NCBI GenBank assembly: GCA_032433595.1
Contig: JASWJB010000183.1
Location: 24,081 to 88,080 of the forward strand
Source of the DNA: Conoideocrella luteorostrata
Taxonomy: Eukaryota > Ascomycota > Sordariomycetes > Hypocreales > Clavicipitaceae
Direction: 5' to 3'
Length of the DNA stretch: 64,000 nucleotides
The translations under genes were made by a program, and so were the position numbers. The notes under the pieces were generated by a model. That model did no database searches. It was given only the letters and a program-made list of their open reading frames with translations, and had not been told where the DNA came from. This document shows, piece after piece, positions 23,184-35,227 of this stretch. Numbering within the stretch: the first letter of the stretch is position 1; each line of letters begins with the position of its first letter.

Positions 23184-23836
23184 CGTTGTTGATTGATGAG
23201 AGATAGAGATGCCCCTGACAGATGGAATGCTGGCAGTTGATGAATGGCTTTTTTTTGGTAGAACTTCTGGTGTCTCCTGATTGCGTTTTCGCTTTGTTTT
23301 TTTCTTTTTCTTCTTTTTTTCTGGCAAATAAAAGCCAACAACCAACGCCCGCCACAATTATAAAGACAGCAGTGAATAGAATAGGATGAGAAGCAATGAA
23401 AATGAGCCGCCCAGGACAAATGAGATGGTGAGAGCTTTTATGGAGGCTGGAAAATCGAGCCGTGGCGTCGAAAGTGGACTCCTGACGTGTGGAGCGCTTC
23501 AACGCCCGTTCACTTTCCACATCGAGTGCCATCCTGCCCCTCACTCACTATGGCTCATTATGCTGTGAGTCACAGACGCAGTCATCACACGCTGATGTGA
23601 TGTGATTGATGCTGCCGTCTGCTGGCGGATCCGGGATGAATCTACAGAGTAACCAGCTTTCATTCCTAAATTCGCAGCCACATCTGCGAAGAACAGCGTC
23701 TTCATCTGCCCCCAGCCGTAGTCTCAATGCCGTGGCGTTCAAGTGACGGCTGGCAGCAAATATGTTGACATACATACATTAGAAAATATCCAACCGAAGC
23801 TAAATACAGAAATGCAAGTGCATAGCCTCGTAGTTT
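23184..23836. other. Intergenic region upstream of the CHY gene
   Basis: No gene is seen. A K-rich open frame runs from the CHY start up to 23357 on the minus strand without an ATG and is probably leader sequence. Confidence 0.5.
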
Positions 23837-24304
23837 TCACCCTTTTTTGCTGTAGCAGCGTCCGACCTTGCTCATCTGTTGTGTTAATAACTCGACGATG
23901 GGTTTAGGGTTGACGTGTGGTGGCAGCAACAGCGGCGTCTGACTTAGCTTATCAAATGTCTCTATATTAGCGCCTATATCGAGGAGTAACTCGACCATGG
24001 ATCCATGGCCAAATAAGGCTGCCCACGATAGCGGCGTCCGACCTAGCTCATCCATTGCTTCGATGTTAGCGTCTGCGTCGAGGAGCAACTCGATGATGGA
24101 TTCGGGGCCGTTTCCAGCGGCGCAAATGAGCGGCGTCCGTCCAAAAGCATCCCTTTCGTCTGCATTATGCTTATTCCTAAGCAGTCTAGCTGCTGTGCCC
24201 TCAAGTCCAAATTGCACAGCAATGTGAGCGTTTGTAGTCTTCTCAGGTATTGGTGGTGGATTCTTGATCCAGAACCCGACCGCGGGACGAAGGGTCTTAG
24301 TCAA
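23837..24304 (-). CDS. Ankyrin-repeat fragment, probably a 3' exon or gene remnant
   Basis: About 150 residues with at least two clear ankyrin repeats, marked by RTPLICAAGNG, IIELLLDADANIEAMDELG, RTPLSWAALFGHGSMVELLL and DIGANIETFDKL. Ankyrin repeats bind other proteins. The frame has no ATG before the first repeats (it begins with TTG) and an in-frame stop lies just upstream. It must therefore be either the last exon of a gene whose 5' exons were not identified or a decayed fragment. It lies downstream of, and on the same strand as, the frameshifted helical gene at 24728-26092. In fungi, ankyrin tails are often fused to conflict-system proteins, but no linking splice could be established here. 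Confidence 0.5.
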   Translation of the reverse strand: MTKTLRPAVGFWIKNPPPIPEKTTNAHIAVQFGLEGTAARLLRNKHNADERDAFGRTPLICAAGNGPESIIELLLDADANIEAMDELGRTPLSWAALFGHGSMVELLLDIGANIETFDKLSQTPLLLPPHVNPKPIVELLTQQMSKVGRCYSKKG

Positions 24305-24727
24305 AGATCAAACAGTGCAGAGGGAGGAGAATGGTTGGGGTTTCTGAACCACTTTCCCCAGAAGCCCCAGTTATGATGTGAGCAATGGACAACTTTCTAC
24401 TCCAACATCATCCGGAACCATCCTAACGCCAGCTGGGCTGCGGAGTCTAAAGTCCATGCTTGCAGTTTATCGACACCATCAATTCCAACAAGTACCGTGG
24501 AAGCCATCATCTACGCCTTAACACCGCGTGTCGCACTGAAACTGATCAAATGATATTTGCCAATTTTCTCAGGTTATGAAAACCACGGTGACACGGATCC
24601 ATTGCTAGTCTGCGACCCTGAGGTTGACGATCCGTAAAGCCACCGCCCCCCCTTCTTCCTTTACATGCTTAAACCCCCCCCGCCTCCCCCCAAGAGAAAA
24701 AAATGATTGTAGATAAGCTACCTTCCC
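24305..24727. other. Spacer between ankyrin fragment and helical protein gene
   Basis: No open frame of note. It contains C-rich runs (about 24645-24690). Possible upstream exons of the ankyrin gene could not be identified. Confidence 0.4.
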
Positions 24728-26092
24728 CTATTGACATTGCTCACTTTTCGACCGAAGCAGACAACAAGATCCCAGTTCTCGTGCTCTTTTATTAACCCAA
24801 GCTTCTTCGACTTTATCTGCAACTTTCACCCCTGTATAACTGCCACAAAGTGTAGTGCCGATAATAAGGGGAACACTTATTATAGGCATCACAGGAGTAG
24901 CAGCGAGACCGAGGCCTGCTACGACCGCGTTTGCCCCGAGGACACCTGTTACCCAACCTCCAGCAGGGAGGAATAACATCGGCATGATAATACAACAATC
25001 ACTCGCCGCCGTGTCTGGGTCCATCAACTTCTCTTCATAAACGTTCCCAACATTATGTAAAGTCAAAGTTTGTTGCTCATGAGGGAGGACAAATGTCACC
25101 ATGGGCTTGCCTCCATCATGTGTCAGCCCAACTAGTCTTAGAGGGAGCAACTCATCCGGAAAGTGAAGTGTTTCAGTAACGGCGATATGTACCAGGATGG
25201 GATAAGAATGTGAAAAGTAACGGAGTCTTGATCATGTCTCTGCTCTGCCATACTTTGCCGAAGAGCTTTTATCGCAACGCACAAACGGTCCAGACAATCC
25301 GACTCTCCAAAGAAAATTACTGTGCAAAGGCGTATCCCGAATTTTGGCATAGAATGCTGGATGCCACGAGGTGTCTGGATTCCAAACAAAAAAGAAGTCC
25401 TTCGCATACTGAGGCTTTGCCATCTCCATGGCGGCAAGATTGTAAACAACTTCAGCAAACCCGTTATCGCCTGCGCCGCCGGATGACTTCAAAAAGTTAT
25501 CACGCCATAACTCTTCGCGAATACGGCCCAAGGTATGGTTTGTCTTTTTGATCTCGTTGAGCATCTGCTGCATGATAACCGCAATAGCCGCCGCACTAAT
25601 ATTCAGCGCCCCGAGCATGAGACGCACCCCATGTACCTCTGGTACAATACCATCTGCAGCCTTCTTGACCGCGTCAGCAGCATCAGAAACTGACTTGGAG
25701 GAGGACGACACTGCTGCATTCATGGCGCCAACATTTTTCTGTACCGCGTCTGCGCAGTTCACGTGGGCATTGGCCATTCGATCATATTGATCTGCCATCT
25801 GTCTGACGCTTTGCTTAATAGTATGGTTCTTCTCAGTCCCACTGGCGAGGTAGTTGTGTGTATCATCGAAGAATCTTGGAACTTCCTTCCTGACAGAGGC
25901 CAGCAGCTTTGTCTGATTGCCTGCCGCTCTGCCCTCGTTGATATGCTTGTAGCATTGTGCACCACCTTCCACTGCAGCTTTAGCTACTTGCATGGGAATA
26001 TGGGATATCTTGGCAGCAATATCTCTTGGGGACGGTAATGGGAGCGAAGGCGTTTCCCACTCTGCTGGAATAGTCGTTGTTAGAGACATCAT
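24728..26092 (-). pseudogene. Helical protein with glycine-rich hydrophobic C-terminus; two compensating frameshifts
   Basis: Likely start ATG at 26092 or 26089 (reading MMSLTTT). The first about 260 residues are mostly helical, with a hydrophobic helix (ISAAAIAVIMQQML) and the phrase FFFVWNPDTSWHPAFYAKI. Near 25306-25318 the protein-like reading moves to another frame (FFGESDCLDRLCVAIKAL). Near 25180-25195 it moves back (HFPDELLPLRLVGLTHDGG) and continues to the stop at 24728. The original frame meets a stop at 25232 in between. The gap is too tight for an intron, so this is either a small-indel pseudogene or a sequencing error. The C-terminal about 70 residues are hydrophobic and glycine/alanine-rich (GVLGANAVVAGLGLAATP), like a membrane hairpin. 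The family is not recognised. A membrane-active role is possible but unproven. Confidence 0.55.
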
Positions 26093-27068
26093 TCCTGAAG
26101 GGCTATGAGTATAGATCCAAAAGAGAAAGAAGGAAATTCCGTTCAACAGAGAACCTAGATGAATTAGAGATAATCCAAGTGTGCGAAATAATAACAGGTA
26201 GTAACTGAAAGCTGTGCTTTATTATCTAGGATAGATATAAGGCTCTGAGGGAGGGAGCCCGCACCAAGCCTCGTTAGGCATCCTCCACGGCTCTCCAACG
26301 CTGGTTTCACGTGAGTACATATTTGCATCACTTATTGGATGAGCATTTCCAGATTTTGAAACAAAAACGGCAGTGCCAGCTCACCAGCATTGTTGGCTGC
26401 AGGCGTAGGTAGCCAGCCACAGCCACGGCCCGTCGCCGCGACCCGGCGGCTCACGCGGTGGCATGGCCTCTTCTTGCATGCGACCGTATAAAAATAACAT
26501 CACAATCTTAAGTCCAGAGTCAGTAAACATGTTCTTTTTTTGCGACAAGTTTCCTGATCGTCTAGTCGCGATAACCTGGGTTTTGACCGCTGAAATGCTA
26601 GTGTTGCGCCAATAATTGATGCTCTACCACCAGCCAGTGGCGGATTATTCTTTGGCAGACACTCTAGGGCAGGTCATGGAACTTTCGAAAAGCGAATGAT
26701 CCTGGCGGTCTATAATATATGCATCACAATGGAATAATTCATGCTGACTTTGGCTACTCAAACATGGTATTGATTGAAACTGCGTGAAAAACATGGTGCA
26801 AAGCTTGTATACTGCAGGATGCTTCCCTGAAGTTAACGACTTGCCACTACGCGAGATAATGTTGGGATGCTGGCATGGCACCTTTCGATTCAATGGAAGA
26901 AGTTGTGCGATTGCTCGATGAGGCATGCTAGTTACCAAAGTACATTGGCAACAACAGGACATCAGTCATTGCATATTTGATCAATCAGCTAAGGACCTTC
27001 TTCCGACTGACGAGCGCTGTATGGGCAACGAGGGTGATAGCTAGATATCCAGCGACCTTCCGCCATGC

Positions 27069-27299
27069 CTAGAAGCGAGTTACACCATCTTTAGCCAAAT
27101 AAAACACAACATACTCTACTCCGAAATGCCGCTTATTTCCCGTCCATGGGCCACAACTTTCCTCAGCTTCCCCGTGTATATGTGGTTCACGCAGTTCGAA
27201 CTCTACCAAGATATTGTATTGTCTTCTGCCTAATTCAACTTGGACAGTGAGCCGCTGCGAATAGCGACGACCAACAGTGTTCTGTAGATCAATTGGCAT
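27069..27299 (-). CDS. Small hypothetical ORF (76 residues)
   Basis: This frame opens with a true ATG (MPIDLQNTVGRR) and has a protein-like composition, with a strand-like segment (QRLTVQVELGRRQYNILVEF) and a tail ending in YLAKDGVTRF. No signal peptide, membrane segment or known domain is seen. It may be an exon of a larger gene, a remnant, or chance. Confidence is low. Confidence 0.2.
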   Translation of the reverse strand: MPIDLQNTVGRRYSQRLTVQVELGRRQYNILVEFELREPHIHGEAEESCGPWTGNKRHFGVEYVVFYLAKDGVTRF

Positions 27300-29289
27300 G
27301 ATACTTCTCGAGCAAATCAGCTGCTGTAGAATCTTATCATCCCCCTATGAGCCCTGTGACTTTTCGCGAAACAGGCTCTCATGGCGTCTGAGTACACGGC
27401 TACACGGCCATGAAGGACCCATGCGGTCCTGGCACACTCTCGGAAAACAGCATCCCAAGGTGTTAAAGAAGGATTCCTTGCAAACCCCTGGCCTGTTTTG
27501 ATGCTACTTCTGGACGTTCAACTTAAGCAATAAATTGAGTTTATTCATAAGCCGTAAAAGTCCCACTTCACAGGCCATCGGGACGGGGTACGGTGTCAAA
27601 TCGGAAGTCAAGTGGAGCAGAAAAGAGTGAGACAACTACAAATAATTATTACTGCCTCGTATCGGTTTTGTTTTAATTCAACCAAAGTAAAAAGAACAAC
27701 AATCATAGCTCTCGTTTCTGCCAGGACGGACTCTTTGGCCTGAGGCTTCACTGTAAGCTCCTTGCCGTGGCCAGATCCTGGAGAGTACATCCTCCGAGCC
27801 ACGAGGAGCTTTTGAGGTACATTTGAGGTGTTCATTTTTGGAACCTTGGTCCCGACACTGCAAATCTCGGAAGAACAGAACCGTATTTGTTCACTTTGGT
27901 TCCATGTAAATCATGTAAATCAACTTGTCCTTTACTCCAGCTGTGAACATAGTAAAAATGGGACACAAGAATGGAATCATGAATAAGTGGCGGATTACTC
28001 TGCCATGTTTCAACTAACAACAAGTGTTTAAGAAGTCCGTCTATTTCCCGGTGGACAGAATAGAACAGTATTTCTTGGAAAGTTGATCTGTCATGTCACA
28101 GATGTACCGCTAAATATTCTTTCCTTTGACGTCATGACTTGGAGTCCACGTCTCATGTCTCGGCCATGATCAAGGCTGGAATCCTCATCATTGACCCACT
28201 GCAAGGCCGACATGTAGCGGGACCGAAATCTGTCAGACGAACAAAGCTACAGCGTGATAATACATTGATAGTTAGACTCGTAATGGTGTGCTTAATGCCT
28301 AATAACAATCAACAAGGACCTTGGTATCATGCCAAAAGAGGAATACCGACACAGTGGACGACGTGTACGCGTTCTGATTCTCTCTGCGAGACATGGCTCA
28401 TGCGCCTCAATCTAAACAGCAGCGCTAACGCAGGCTCACGACTTCCGCTGGCCTGCATTATACGATGTCATGGAGCTAAAGCAGCCGGGAAGGGGGAGGG
28501 GAAGGGGGGGGGGTACAAGCTGTGATGGGAAGATTACCTGTGTTGTTAAGACGGTGGGAAGTCAGATACTAGATTTCGCAGATGCTAAATTCGTCGATAC
28601 GATGGCTGCAGTGTGCTGTAAGTGTGCATCAGAGGCGCGGCTGCTAGAGATGCGTCACAGCGGGTGTCATCACACATGGTCTGCGAGGGCTTTACCCAGT
28701 TTCCGAAATGCCGATGGTAATTGTAAGCGGAAGTGGAGGATGTGCCACGTCGGTAATTGCATCGCTTGTATTTAGAGGTTCCTATGTGGTTGGCATTGTC
28801 GTGGCATCATCTCCGTGACCACGGCAAGATGAGCTGTCGTGAGGGCAGGTGAGCCTGGAATGACGCCCAGTGCACAAAACTAAACTATCACGTACAAAGA
28901 GCCCGTGAATGCCTGCATCTTCACCGCAAGAACTGGTGGTCCTAGATAGAGGCAGAGGGAGGGGGTGTTTGAGCCAACTGGATACCCCATGAGTAATTTG
29001 GGTAGGTGAGCCATCCAGATCTGTGTGGGTAGCAGTTTTCACTCCGCTGGAGGTGCGGCGATTGCATTGGATCGAATTGGATTGAAGAGTGTCGACAAGA
29101 AGGTCGGGGATCGCGTTCACGGAACTTGCGTTGCACGAGGGTACACGAGTGAGGAAGCCTTGGATGCAGATGGTGCGAAGAGGTGCATTTGCCACGGATG
29201 GGGGTGGACTGCCAACTCAGCATTTCTAGGGCAGATGACCAAGATGGCCAAGGATGAGATGCAGGTAGGGAGGTGAGGTGACAGGAGGG

Positions 29290-29346
29290 AGGCGTGAGGC
29301 ATGGAGGCATGAGGCGTGAGGCGGGAGGCGTGAGGCGTGAGGCGTC
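29290..29346. repeat. Heptanucleotide minisatellite (GTGAGGC/CATGAGG)n
   Basis: About eight imperfect tandem copies of a 7-base unit GTGAGGC, with CATGGAG, CATGAGG and GGGAGGC variants. Confidence 0.85.
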
Positions 29347-29706
29347 GATGGCGGGGAGGCAGGAGCGACCTGGGGAAAGCGAGCGGTGAAGTCCGATACG
29401 TTGTAGGTCAGAAACGGAGTACCGTTGACCACGGAACAGTAGAGACGGTGTCCCAGACAGGTAGGTCAACCTAGCACGGAAAGGAATGGCGACATTGTTC
29501 ATGTAGGTTAAAAATAATAATTCCCGTGTAGACCATTTTAAATGATTAAAATGATTTTCCTCGTGCCGTCACCGAGGGTGCCTTTAGGCATTGCGGTAAC
29601 GGCCGCGGCCCGAGATGAAAAGTGTTGACACACTCTCTACTCGTACATTCACCTTAAGTACAGTACGTACTATTGACTTTGGTGTCTTACTTTATTGCTG
29701 ACTGAT

Positions 29707-29722
29707 TACTCCGTACGGAGTA
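29707..29722. repeat. Perfect 16-bp palindrome TACTCCGTACGGAGTA
   Basis: The half-sites of the dispersed TACGGAGTA motif meet in the opposite order to that at 6132-6147, here fused through the central GTAC. Both arrangements occur in the window. Confidence 0.9.
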
Positions 29723-32534
29723 TTTGAATCCAAATGCCCTACCTTGGATGCTCCGGCCTCTCTCTCTCTCCCGATCTTCCTTGACTTTTCCCTTTGAAAA
29801 CTTGCCGTTGATTATTTCACTTCAGTCCCTTGTGCCGGACCGGCTCTGTGAGTGACGGTGGCAAATGACGGGCATCTTCTCTGCAAAATTGACGCCTCGC
29901 ATCCTTTGCGTGCGCATCTTCAGCGACACTTCACCCCGTTGCACCGTCTTGTTCCACCGTACAGTCCCAGCCAATTTCCAGCAAAAGAAAACAGAGCCGA
30001 CACATGCATGCCTCGAAAAGAAATAAAATCAATAATAATAAAGCTAAAAGATCAATTACTTCGGGTTCATATGACACGCCTGCGATTCAAGCCCGATTAG
30101 CAGCCCTCCGGCCTAAGCAGTGGGACAAGTTCGCCCGCGGTCCGCCACCATCCGCCACGCTGCAAGTCGGTGCGGCGTGCCAGCCATCTGTCTGCTGACG
30201 AAGTTCCCGGTGGCTCTGTCGGCTGGGAAGGCCGGCCGTCCAAACAAGCCATAATTGTACGGAGTATATACTCACAAAAGGGACGAAAGCGGTGAGTATT
30301 CTGTGGGGTGGTACGCCTACACCCTCTGGAGGCCCAGCCATGTGTCCCTGGCCGCCTGAAGACGTGCATGAAGCACCCCAAGAGGGAGCGGCGTGTACAT
30401 GAGCAAATGCAACCAACGTCGCAAACGCCGGAGGCGTTCTGACGGCGTTTTTTGGGTGACTCCGGCGGACCATCCACCGTCATCGTCTGGTCCAAAGACA
30501 ACAGAGCGTCATGTTAATAATATGCCCCCCATACTTACACAGCAGCGTGCTTGTGTGCTCTTCCACAGCGGGAGGGACCTGTACGGGATCGTAGGGAATG
30601 GGGGCTGTGATGATGCGCTGTGGTGTACTCCGTAATCTGTAATTTGTAATTTGTAACACTGTCGATCTTAACTCCGCCTCAGCTGTAGTGCTGCGAGGCT
30701 GCCTCATTGCGGCTGGTCTGTCATGTCGCTCGGCATGAGACTAGAGCCGTGTTCCCCCATCTCCGTATCACTGAACCTAAAATTGCTACCAGAATGGTGA
30801 TGCTCTCGTCATCTCGGTCCGACGCTGACATGACGGTGACAAATGGGAAGGTTGTGTGCAGGACGAAGGACAATAAACCGGACAAAGAAATTGCTATTGA
30901 ATTTAAATTTTAAAATCAAGTGGTTTTTATTTTATTTTCTTCAATTTCACACAATATCGTCAGCATGCGGCACACATTGAGAGGGTTAATGTAACCCAAA
31001 TATTGGTTTTTGCTGGTCTCGGGCCGTCGAAACTCTAGACCGTTCGACAAAACACATCACGACATTGAATATGACACTTTTCCTACACTATGGCGCCAGC
31101 CACATGACTATCTCCGACTGCGGAGAACTGGTCCATGCCGCAACATCTCATCATGGACCTCAGGTTTATTCGCGGTTCCGGTCGTACCCAAACGAAATGG
31201 GATGTTGTTCATGTTTATTGAAATTACGATGTCCACGAGGTGATGCCATATCATCAAGAGAAAATTTAAAGGTCGGCAAAGTATGCCAGAGACCTCCAGG
31301 TTCGAAAACTTTATCGCATCCTCGTGATAATCAAGCCCGCACCGATGCGGCGCCATAGTTTAGAGTAGCTACGAACTAGCCCCTACGTCGCCCGCACCTT
31401 GTTGGATCGTCCCGTTCTCGATGTCAGCCCTATCAGCCGCAGTGGCTGAGCCTCACGTCTTGTCGCATTCATCGGAAATGGTTGCGCGTAGTGGCATGGG
31501 TGGGTGTTGTCAATCGCTCGGATAAATGTCGATGGGCATTTGTTCCCGATTGTACCTGGGCTGTTGGCATCCGATCTCGAAGTCAAGGTCCAGACCTGGA
31601 GAACCTGCTGGTTTTAAGAGTTAATGGATGCGACTATCTGTCTTGATATACCTCCGTAATATCGCCATGGCAGATATATCCAGGCATCTCAACACATCCC
31701 TTTTAAGGATGGCAGTGAGGTCATCGGATGGCGACTCTGCCTGTACCCTCGTCTTCCAGCTGGTATAGGAGTTTGTCCTGGACTATAACGTCTCAGCTCC
31801 AGTAAACAAGGCCACAGAGTCTTCCATTTACGGTAAACGATGCTGCGGCTTTTTACGCCGCATCGCATTCCCTCATTGTAGTCTCCCTATGGCCGGAAGC
31901 CTTCCTGTAAATAGCTCTCGTCCACGCGTCTTCCAACTGTGCCACGCACGTCAAAGTCAAAGCCGGAAGCACACCCAATAGAATCATGTATATCTCTGGA
32001 ATCACATTTCACGCCCGACGTCTCGAGTCGCGGCCACGGCAACTCGTAGCAGCGAAGAGAATGAAGCTGATTGGCTCATCGTATCTATCGGATCCAAAGG
32101 CGAAGGTAAACGTCAGTCTCGGATCCACAAATTACCAGATCGGGCAAACGAGGTGTCAAATCCTCAACCATAGCCTGGCAAATCTCATTGCGTCTTAAAA
32201 TTAATAAACATGATTTTGTAGGAAAGTAATGAAGCCACAATAAAGAAGTTGCCAGATCAATGCGACGCCTTATCTTGGATCTGCGACACGACGTAAGCTC
32301 GTCGGATTCTAGCCGATACGACAAAGCCGAGAATGAGAATATTAGGACTGGGGCGATGGACTTGAGAGATATAAGAGATGGGGATTTCATCTTGTTTGCA
32401 TATTTCGAAGCTGTTCATCAAATAGTTTTGTTATTCAAAGCATACTCTTACACTCAAAGTTATTCCTTATCCCTGACTTTGGAACAAATTGTTAATTCAC
32501 TACCCTTGCAAGCATTTGAAAGACTCTACCTACG

Positions 32535-33538
32535 ATGGCTGACGACAAGGATGTCTGGATGTACAACCCATCCGTGGCTCTCGCAATACTTGGAGCAGTC
32601 GTATATGGGATATTGTTCCTGGCAATCTCGTACCAGACTTTCTTCCGCTACAGAGCCTGGTTCTTCACGGTAGTAGTTGTCGGATCTGGCGTCGAAGTAG
32701 CGGGCTATGTCCTCCGTGCATACTCTGCCAAGAATCAGACTGTTCTTGTAAGCCTCTACCTCACAAACAAATGTACGACTTCGCCAGTAACCAAGTTTAT
32801 ATAGACGCCGTTCGTTCTCACGCTCACATTCATTGTGCTCGCACCCGTCTTCATCGCCGCCGGGAACTACCTCCTCATCAGTCGACTCATACGAGCAGTC
32901 CTCCCTCCATCTCACCATCGTGTGCTGGGAATTCCGGGTAAGCGTCTCACGCCCATATTCGTCGTATGCGATGTCGTGTCCTTCATCATTCAGGGGAATG
33001 GGTCTGCGATAGCAAGCTCGGACAACTGGCAAGGTCAGAAGGAAAAAATAGGGCGGTATATCCTCATTGGTGGACTGGCATTCCAGTTGATCTCGTTTGG
33101 CTTATTTCTCTGCGTCTTTCGACGTTTCCACGTCCTGGCGAATAGGATGGCCAGACCAGAGGCACCGAAGGGGTGGCGGCAAGTTGTCCTGTCGGTGTAT
33201 GTCTCGAGTATTTTGATCATGGTATAAACCTCCCTCTCTGATGGATAGCTGCTATTGAAGAAACTGACCAAGGATAGGTCCGCTGCATTTATCGCGTGTG
33301 CGAGTTTGCAGAAGGTATGAATGGATATGCATTCCGTACTGAGTGGTTATTCTGGGTCTTCGAAACGTTGCCCATGATCGGAGCTATCGGTATTTTCGTC
33401 ATCTATCCCCCAAGTCGCTTCCTGGGTAGGAACGGTGCCGCCCTGCCCAAAGAAGTCGGATCAGGAAATTCTGTTCAGCTTTCAGCCGGGAAGAAGAGAT
33501 GGTTCCACAAGAAGCGCTCAGAATCTAGCGCTGTCTGA
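32535..33538 (+). CDS. RTA1-like lipid-translocating/resistance membrane protein
   Basis: Three exons (32535-32747, 32805-33221, 33278-33538) encode 296 residues. Both introns (57 and 56 bases) are in phase 0 and use GTAAGC/TAG and GTATAA/TAG. The joins give AKNQTVL-TPFVLTLTFIVLAP and SSILIM-VRCIYRVCEFAEG. The latter, with FRTEWLFWVFETLPM, is the typical signature of the RTA1 family, which has seven membrane segments. Hydrophobic segments are clear throughout: ALAILGAVVYGILFLAI, TPFVLTLTFIVLAPVFIAA, LIGGLAFQLISFGLFLCVF and ETLPMIGAIGIFVIYP. Yeast Rsb1 and Rta1, of the same family, are linked to sphingoid-base export and to resistance to 7-aminocholesterol; the substrate here is unknown. The cytosolic tail is basic. 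The gene converges on the Zn2Cys6 gene, with 136 bases between the stops. Confidence 0.9.
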
Positions 33539-33674
33539 ACCCTGGTTGCGCACCATAAAACTGTAGACGCTTGGGAGTAACAATTCGCAGCATTGCGGTT
33601 ACTGAGGTCATGGTGGCTTGATTCGATAGGATTTCCTTATAATTGGTACAGCTTTCCGTGTTACGCCACATACA

Positions 33675-35227
33675 TCATAATATGATAGAATTTGCTATCC
33701 CACACTCGCTTCCTTCAAGTTGCAAGACTTCCGGCGACAAACCACGTTCAGTAGGGGACGTCTTCCAAAAACTCGTATCCGCCTGAAAAGTAGTCTTCAA
33801 ATATCGTGCGAAAAGGAGTGGCCACTGTGCATAAGGCTGATACATCTCAGGCAGTGACTCGTATATGTTTTCGATCCATTTGATCGCCATGACGTTGCGG
33901 GCGTCATAACGATGACGAGTATCGTTGAATGTAACTTGCGGTCCCTCCTCCCACACACATATAGTTCTGCTCATAATGCAGTCCATTAGGAGCATGTGGA
34001 TAATGACGAGTCGTCCAATGTGGTTGTTTGGATTGGTAAATAATGCAAACTCCTGTGCTGATAGGCGACCAGCCTTTTCGTGGAGGAAAGAGTGTTCTCG
34101 GAAACCTGTGCCAACGTAAGTTGATCCATTATGTGATTTGGGAGCAGATCAATAGAGATCTCACATTCGTAGAGACTATTTGTAGCAGAAGTTATTACTT
34201 TTCGCATCATAGCCAAATGCTCAATCTCAACGACGCTGTTACATAATGGACCTAGTTCCTCGAGGCTCGCGCGAAATCCATCCGCGACAATTTCGTCTAA
34301 GAGTGGGAGGCGGTTTTCATCTAAGGCTGCAACGGCCGATGCTTTTTCGATGTACAAGTCTCGCTCAAAGGTCTTGAACGCAGAATTATCCAGATCAGGT
34401 ACGATATACGTCCCTACGAGAAAACCTGTACATAAAGTTAACCCCAAAAACCGAACCGAGAAAATACCTTGATATATCGTATGTAGAGTAAAGAAAACTT
34501 ACATCCCCTGGTCATGGTCAGGAAATCATCAAGTCCATCGGGCATGTGGGCCGCTTGGAATGTCAATGCCAAAATAGCAGCAAAAGCAGCTTCTGTATCC
34601 GGGACAGACAACTTAGGAATCGAGAGGAAACGGTTCAGTTTCTCAATGGCTGCTACTCTATGCTGTAGAGCAGCATGGTTGAAATCCCCAGGCGCCAATA
34701 GACTTAGATGTGAAGCACCGAGACCCAGCATCGAGTGAACTAAAAACTCGTACTAGAAGACGAAAATAATCACATTGGCATTTGCGTAATACGGATGTGG
34801 AAGTAAAGAAACGTACCTTGTGCGACATCTGCGAAATGTACTGCCAAACATGCCTCCCGCCTACGGGCAGCGGAGGAAACGCTGAGATGAGGAAATGCTG
34901 GAAGAATCGTAGATCCGTAAAGTTTATTGATCCTGGATGTGTTGATAAAGTCTGTGGTACTGAAGATGCTGCCAATACTACTTCTTGTGATGCATTCCGG
35001 GGCGCCATGCAAATCTTCACATACTCACAGTTGAGGTCTAGGCGCTTGCAGGGTCCGCACACAGGGCTCACCTCGTCACATTTGACCTTTCGTCTTTTAC
35101 AATTAGGACAGCCGGCTCGGGATTTGGTGTGTCCTTTTCTGGGTATGGGCCGTCGTCGTTTGGTGGATTGGGTGCTTGGCGGCGGGGACGATACCTCCAA
35201 TCGAGGAATTTCCTTGGGCTCCGACAT
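33675..35227 (-). CDS. Zn2Cys6 transcription factor
   Basis: Four exons (35227-34817, 34752-34503, 34425-34106, 34052-33675) give 452 residues. Introns are 64, 77 and 53 bases. The N-terminus has a canonical C6 cluster, C40-x2-C43-x6-C50-x6-C57-x2-C60-x6-C67, within GCPNCKRRKVKCDEVSPVC, preceded by a basic, proline-rich stretch. The remainder resembles the fungal C6-factor regulatory region, with phrases such as YEFLVHSMLGLGASHLSLL and TLAQEFALFTNPNNHIGRL. Such proteins bind CGG-containing sites as nuclear transcription factors, often controlling neighbouring genes. The RTA1-like gene ends 136 bases away in convergent orientation and is a candidate target. The third intron is the least certain: its donor is GTTTCC and it is bounded by GCACAG on both sides. 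It is required to reach the C-terminal frame. Confidence 0.85.

Larger units (their letters stand above)
26093..32534. other. Gene-poor region
   Basis: Apart from one weak small ORF (27069-27299) nothing convincing is seen. The stretch holds a GTGAGGC minisatellite (29290-29346), a TACTCCGTACGGAGTA palindrome (29707-29722) and A/T islands near 29510-29560, 30005-30055 and 30890-30950. No mobile-element protein was recognised. Confidence 0.5.
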
